Assembly: GCA_033807695.1 (NCBI GenBank)
Contig: CM066303.1
Coordinates: 3,100,001-3,164,000 of the forward strand
From: Daedaleopsis sinensis
Lineage: Eukaryota; Basidiomycota; Agaricomycetes; Polyporales; Polyporaceae
DNA length: 64,000 nt
Direction: 5' to 3'
The translations under genes and the position numbers were made by a program. Below are positions 58,920 through 64,000 of the stretch, in pieces. Below the pieces are notes generated by a model. The model was not told the origin of the DNA, searched no databases, and saw only the letters and a list, made by a program, of their open reading frames with translations. Each line of letters begins with the position of its first letter. Within the stretch, counting starts at the first letter, position 1.

Positions 58920-61417
58920 ATGTCAGACGCAGATCGTGTACCACTGCAATCTGAAACAGCAGCAGTCTCCGCTGCATCTCCGGAGCAGAACCATGAATCG
59001 GGACCTGTTCGTGAGAACGCACATGGTGAAGGCGGCGGTGCTACACTCGTATGTCGCAGTCCCATAGTCTCTAGTCTCTGCGGTGATATCGGCTGAGTGA
59101 GATGTGGATAGGATGCAGAGCCTATTGAATCAGAGCCACTGCCGCACTTCCTACGTTACTGCTACATACCGAGCGTGGAGGTATGAGTTGCCTGTTCATC
59201 ATCGGTCACTTGTAAGATTCTCATCGAGCACAGAGACGATGGGAGGAGCGGCAGAAGACCTTATTCACCGAAGAGGAGAAGGCCGAATCACAGCAGGAAA
59301 TCGCGGAGATTGTGAAGCAGTACAGCGATGACATGGTCAAGCGTTGGAAGGAGGAGATGGACACACTACTCGTATACGTGCGTGACTCGTACCTCCATGA
59401 CATTGCAACCAATATGCAAGCTTCTCATACACAGGCCGGCCTGTTCTCCGCTGTTCTCACAGCTTTCAACGTCCAATCTTACCTACTCCTCACTCCGCCG
59501 CCTCCAGATCCCGTCCTCGCTACCCTCCAGCAGATCTCGCTGCAGCTCAACAGCTTCTCAATCAATCCTCCCCTCGTGAACTCGACGCAGCCTGCGAGCC
59601 CCTTGACAGCTGCTCCCGCCCCCGCTCCTGAACGCTGGGCCGTGGCCCTGAACGTGCTATGGTTTTCGAGTCTCATCTTCAGTCTGTCGGCCGCATCAGT
59701 CGCCATTATGGTCAAGCAATGGCTGGCTGAATACAGCACCGGCATCTCAGGATCCTCCCCTCATATCGCACGGATTCGGCAGCATCGGCTGAACAGCCTC
59801 AGGAGGTGGAGAGTCGCTGAGATCATCGGTATTCTTCCTGTTCTCCTGCAAATCGCGTTGTCCCTGTTCTTTGCCGGCATGCTCGTCCTATTGTGGCATC
59901 TCAATTATACTGTCGCCATCGTTGCAACCATCCTGATTGGAGCACTGTTCGTTGTTACACTCGTCACAATCGCCCTGCCAGCCCTCAGCCGTAACTGCTG
60001 CTATATCTCGCCACCCGCTATTGGATTTGCTTTGGCGGCGCCTCCTCTTGCTCGTACTTTATCTAGGCTGTCTTGGAGGGTTTATCGTAAACTACCATCC
60101 GATCACTGGGCAAAGCGAACGGCCAAGAAGGTGTACGACTATATGAAAGAGTCCGGCCTAGCATTGACCATACGCGGAAAGGAGCTCAAGGCCGTTTCTG
60201 ACGACCAAGAGAAACTCGACGCTGATATGGCTACCACGGCATTCACCACCACCCTGGATCCTCGCAATGTCACCGCCGCTATGCCCATTGTCACAATGCT
60301 GGAGCTCGAAGACGCCTCTCGTTACTTCTCGCAGATCAAGGCTGAACTGACGCGACACCAGCCTCTTGCATGGTATTATGCCTTCGACCAAGCAGCCTGC
60401 CGTGTATTATCTAGCGGACTATTGGTGAATGCCGCTACCGTAAGGGACTACATGCAGGACGCAGAAGTAGGCAAATGGGCAGATCGACTCCAATGGTCTC
60501 TACGAAAATACCCAGAACGCAATGCAGGTCGATCCGACATGTGCATGGACCTTGTGAGCGTAGCTCAAGACCTTGGAGCTTGGGACCCCGCGTGCGAACT
60601 TTATGGGCTTCGTAGTGATCTGTGTATATCACTTCAACGTGTCTATAGCAATCAGAAGACACTGAGTGCACAAGCCGAAAAGCGGGGTGAGTAGCAGCTA
60701 GAGTTTTGATCACTATATCACGGAATAAGCTGACATGTGTGCCTTAGTTGTAGTTTTTGCAATACAGCTACGAGGTCAAATTCAGGAGGGGCTTGAAAAA
60801 AGCGATTACAACATTGTCTTCGACTTTGGATGGGTGGCCACCTTGCCGCCGTTGCTCTATGCCCTAAATCATGCAGCAAGCGATGAAGATTTTCTGCAGG
60901 TCTGGGCCCATCCGCGCTATGGACTTGAAGGGATTCTCCGTCTCGCTTTGCCCGCTAGTACATACGAAACCGCATGGATTTGGTCTGGCATCATCCGTGA
61001 TCTTCGAGAGATACTGGTGACTGGCCGAAATGCGGACAAACTGCTCTTTGATGAGCTCAGAGAGGCCCTGAACATCAAGGAATTGTATCAATCTCCGTAT
61101 TTTAGGCCCGATGAGTGGAAAATGGAGATAGAACGCTGTCAGGTACAGGTCAAGGATTGGATCTCCCGAGTGAAGCAGAGTTCGAATCCGGTAAGAGTGT
61201 CATCCTAGTAATCTCGACTTACTGAGCTGACATGATTGATGTACAGCTGCCTCCGCCACAGACTGTCCGCCCAGTCGCTGACCCGGGTGCCGACGGAGCC
61301 GGGTCCATCCCAACTCACACTGAGTCTACTGGCGCATCATGGCAACAGCGGCATACCCGTGTATCCTCCAGTCGTCTTAGGCTCTCCGACACCCTTCCTC
61401 CTCAGACTGTCTTTTAA
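58920..61417 (+). CDS. DUF6535 membrane protein, copy F (six exons, 735 aa)
   Basis: Exons are 58920-59048, 59112-59180, 59234-59377, 59435-60686, 60748-61190 and 61247-61417. Exon 1 equals C and E. The core and most of exons 4 and 5 are closest to copy A (AAPPLARTLSRLSWRVYRKL; AFDQAACRVLSSGLLVNAATVRDYMQDAEVGKWADRLQ), although A and F are the outermost visible copies. Exon 4 is one codon longer. Exon 5 leaves the A version near its end (IKELYQSPYFRPDEWKMEIERC), where copy C has a similar sequence. The stop is TAA. The upstream region carries the MITE, so this copy may be expressed differently from A and C. Confidence 0.85.
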
Positions 61418-63440
61418 TTCTGCGGATCATGATCAGCCGCTTGTCGGACCAGCCCGCAGACGTCACACACTCCCCTAGCTCCCTCACTCAGATTCGCTTC
61501 AATGCTGTTCACGTACCTGCCTCTGAACGTGACGCCTCTATGTCCAATAACTCATCATCCTCGCATGCAAGCCTATCGTCCTGCCGCTCTTTGATTGCCA
61601 GTATGCCCACGGTATTCCCGGCGCAACCTTGACCATTCTCTTCCCCTCAATATCTATACGGTGCCAACCGCGCATCCCTGGCTTCCGGACGCGGATGAGC
61701 ACCCTGTGGTACATTCATATCGTCACATCGGACGCTTCGCGCAAGTGTTCTATGCATCGACCATGCTCGTATCCGTTTCTTCGTATTTTCCACCACCACC
61801 ACTTCCCACTCTGCTGCGACACATACTCCGCTCCGCGCGCCGATCCAACCACGACATATTCGCGTCCTTCACAGACTCGATATCGATTATCAAGCCGGAC
61901 GTCGGAAACACGCACACAAACGCAATGGCAGAGAAGAGTTGCTCCCCGCGCACTGTGCCGCAACTTTTGACTCCACATCTCCTACCGGCTCTGCCCACCT
62001 TGACTCCATCTCGACGCACCTACCTCGATCTCCACGCTGTTACACCCTTCCCGCTATTCGCCTCGCTGTATCCTCAAGTTCCCATGACATCACATAGACT
62101 CGTCCGGTCTTCAACAGATTGACGGCTTTTCGTTCCAGGCTCCTCTGACTTACGAACATCTCATGCATCCATCTTTATTCCTGAATATGTTCGCGCTCGT
62201 ACCTAGCTCTCGACAGTTCCAACAACCAGCCGACTTTCCGCATTGTCCATGTCTTCAACAGACCGACGGCTTCCCCGTGTATCGAACCTGCTCCTGCTCG
62301 CTCCATACTCTCCTCAATTCGGTCCCGGTTACCGGTGACTTCGCACATCTATCTTGGTCTCCTCCCCTTTTCATCGTTCGATTTCCCTCTCGACACCAAT
62401 TCCCCGCTCGACTTCCCGCTCTCGACATCCAGTCCGCTCACCAAGGTTCCTCAACTCAACGCTCTCGCATCTCCAAACCGGCCTGGTCCCGGGAGTGTAA
62501 GTCAGTGACAGTCTTCTACACCGAGCTCGTGAACTCACACCTCAGTGCGTTGTGTAGCTTCCCATCCATCACGTACCGTGCACCGCAGCAGAGCTACCGA
62601 GGATTTGCACCCGTCTGTGATAGGTACTGCTACAGTGTTTTGACCTGCGATAGTGAGTCAGCTTTCTGAAATGCACATTAGTGAGAGGCTCACCGCATAC
62701 GACACCATGGCGCTCCGACAGGGCATGTTCTCGGGGCTGCCACTGAGAAGAGTGCTGTCGCTACTCGTGGCGGCTCCAGTCGCTCCGTAGCGCCGTCTCC
62801 GAGTGCGTCGCAGCGCCCGTGTGCTCCGCAAGTACACGCTCCCCCAATAGTGCAACAGCGCAGGGGTGGACGGCAGTCTCAGCGCAGCCCGTTGGCGTCG
62901 ATGATGTCCTGGATGTGATACGCAGGGCTCGGCTACACGCTCGCCAACTCCAGGTTCACGAACCTGAGTAACAGCAAGGACACCGGCCTCGCGCGCATCC
63001 GAGTCAACCACCTGCTCGCGCTCTGGGAGCAAAGGGAAGACGCACCTCGCATCCGTGTCGGACTAGCAGCTTCACATCCGGCGAGCAGCCCGCTTCTCCC
63101 TGCCTCGAGCCCGATTCGCGACCGCAGCCCACAGAAACCCGTCCGACCGGACGCTGGCGGACATCGAGCACGCCGATGATGGACCCGCTCCACGAGAAGA
63201 GGCAGAAGAAGCCCGAGCCTCCGGCGCCAACGGTGACGACGGTGACCGCTTCGACGGAGGCCGGGACCAAAACGTGGGGCAGGGAGCTTTCGGACGAACC
63301 GATATCGGTATCCGAGTCCAGCTACGAGGACGAGGCGGAGTGGCGAGGGACACGTCACTGCTCGCATGAGATTGGGACAGAAATGGCGGCGTCGAGGTGG
63401 AGTGTTTGCGAGGCCTCGCAAGCATCGGGGTCAGTGACCT
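61418..63440 (+). pseudogene. Block Q of U6: decayed coding region, best preserved copy
   Basis: It has the longest coherent Q frames. One reads through RIRVNHLLALWEQREDAPR and DRSPQKPVRPDAGG (about 62,931-63,171). After a frame change the next runs from 63,176 through KTWGRELSDEPISVSESS and EAEWRGTRHC to beyond 63,430. The second matches U2 at the protein level. Donor-like sites lie near 62,498 and 62,651. An otherwise intact gene is conceivable here, but the frame change and lack of an identifiable domain make decay more likely. Confidence 0.4.
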
Positions 63441-64000
63441 GTATTACCATAGAGCACAAGCCGGCATTGTGTATACTAGATCTTCAGCAGGAACGCGCTG
63501 CGCGAGGCATCCTGGGCAAGTCGAAATTCGCGGCTAAACTGCTCACCGCGATCTCGCGCGAGCGCACCCCAAGGCAGGCAGACGCAGATGTGCCGCTCAC
63601 CGCTCCGGAGGGGTCCGCAGGGCGGTATTGCATCCTACACTTTCCCTTGCCGGGTCGTGTGCAAGTCTGCGAGAAGATGAAGATGAGCGCATCGCACGTC
63701 ATGCACGGCGGCGCATCCTGCACATCTCATCCTCGATATGTGCAGGACGCGCCTCCGGCCCGGTCTCTGCTCGTACCCAACGGCATTGGTCCCTGAGTAG
63801 TGACACTGCGCGCAGGCAGAACGCTCGCGCGGAGGTGGATGAGCGCGTGGGGTTGTACGCGTACCTCGGGCGTTGTCCTGTCGCGTCGACGACCCGCGGT
63901 ACCTGCGGCCGACACATTTGGTGTCCATTCCCGGATCAGTCTTGCGCAGATCTTCGTGAGCCTCAGAATGCGCGCACCGCACGCGCGGTCTTCTGGATGG
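63441..64000 (+). other. Block R of U6, truncated by window end
   Basis: The start of the GC-rich block, with one hairpin at 63,710. The 206-codon frame entering from block Q ends at 63,796. Nothing else is supported. Confidence 0.4.
63710..63753. repeat. Hairpin type 1 in U6
   Basis: Arms GGCGCATCCTGCACAT and ATGTGCAGGACGCGCC pair over 16 bp with one mismatch. The loop is CTCATCCTCGAT, as in U1 and U5. Confidence 0.7.

Larger units (their letters stand above)
55629..64000 (+). repeat. Tandem unit U6, truncated by the window end
   Basis: Same order as the other units and near-identical to U3 through block P. It carries a 726-bp MITE-like insertion at 58,043-58,768. The window ends inside its R block, so whether the array continues to the right cannot be seen here. 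The array may also continue to the left of base 1, because U1 starts in the middle of the repeat landmark. Confidence 0.8.

Noticed and set aside
63176..63796. 206-codon frame at the end of U6 as a complete gene
   Set aside because: Only the first 80 or so codons resemble other units. The rest runs through the hairpin repeat, so it is treated as part of decayed block Q.
1..64000. Telomere-adjacent location
   Set aside because: No TTAGGG-type arrays or helicase genes are present. The CCCGTAT and CCCTCG tracts are short and not telomeric.
1..64000. CRISPR array, prophage, bacterial operon, tRNA or rRNA genes
   Set aside because: Repeats are long gene-bearing units, genes have spliceosomal introns, and no tRNA or rRNA signatures were noticed. 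A tRNA scan was not possible here.

Overview
The window looks like nuclear DNA from a mushroom-forming basidiomycete (Agaricomycetes; the order cannot be fixed from this sequence). The evidence is many 50-70 nt GT-AG introns, a repeated gene family matching the basidiomycete-expanded DUF6535 membrane proteins, and a Plavaka-type DNA transposon that also carries a DUF6532 gene. I see no tRNA, rRNA, CRISPR or bacterial-style operon.

The layout is a tandem array of six homologous units (U1-U6) of about 9.4-10.2 kb once later insertions are discounted. Start-codon to start-codon distances between successive DUF6535 genes are 9,994, 9,287, 10,255, 16,200 and 10,605 bp. The last two fall to about 9.5 and 9.9 kb after removing one inserted element each. 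Every unit has the same order on the plus strand: a decayed exon/intron-like block (P), one six-exon DUF6535 gene (copies A-F), a second pyrimidine-rich decayed block (Q), and a GC-rich block with internal sub-repeats and a recurrent hairpin (R). Only the DUF6535 gene stays open in all units. Five copies (A, B, C, E, F; about 731-739 aa) look intact. Copy D is split.

Two mobile elements interrupt the array. A 6,688-bp Plavaka-type element (33,446-40,133) lies in the main exon of copy D, with 13-bp perfect terminal inverted repeats and a 2-bp CC target duplication. It holds a divergent gene pair, a four-exon transposase on the plus strand and an eight-exon DUF6532 protein gene on the minus strand, sharing a short bidirectional promoter. 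A 726-bp MITE-like element with a TA target duplication (58,043-58,768) sits upstream of copy F, between a TATA-like box and the start codon. In U5 part of block P is replaced by a frameshifted fragment of an MFS sugar-transporter gene (about 46,938-47,552), and U4 carries a 155-bp in-place inversion.

The units are mosaics. Different parts of one unit are closest to different other units, which points to repeated unequal crossing-over or gene conversion. No biochemical function is known for DUF6535. The gene models give predicted four-helix membrane proteins with a helical C-terminal domain and a variable Pro/Ser-rich tail. A role for the array in recognition or sensing is conjecture.
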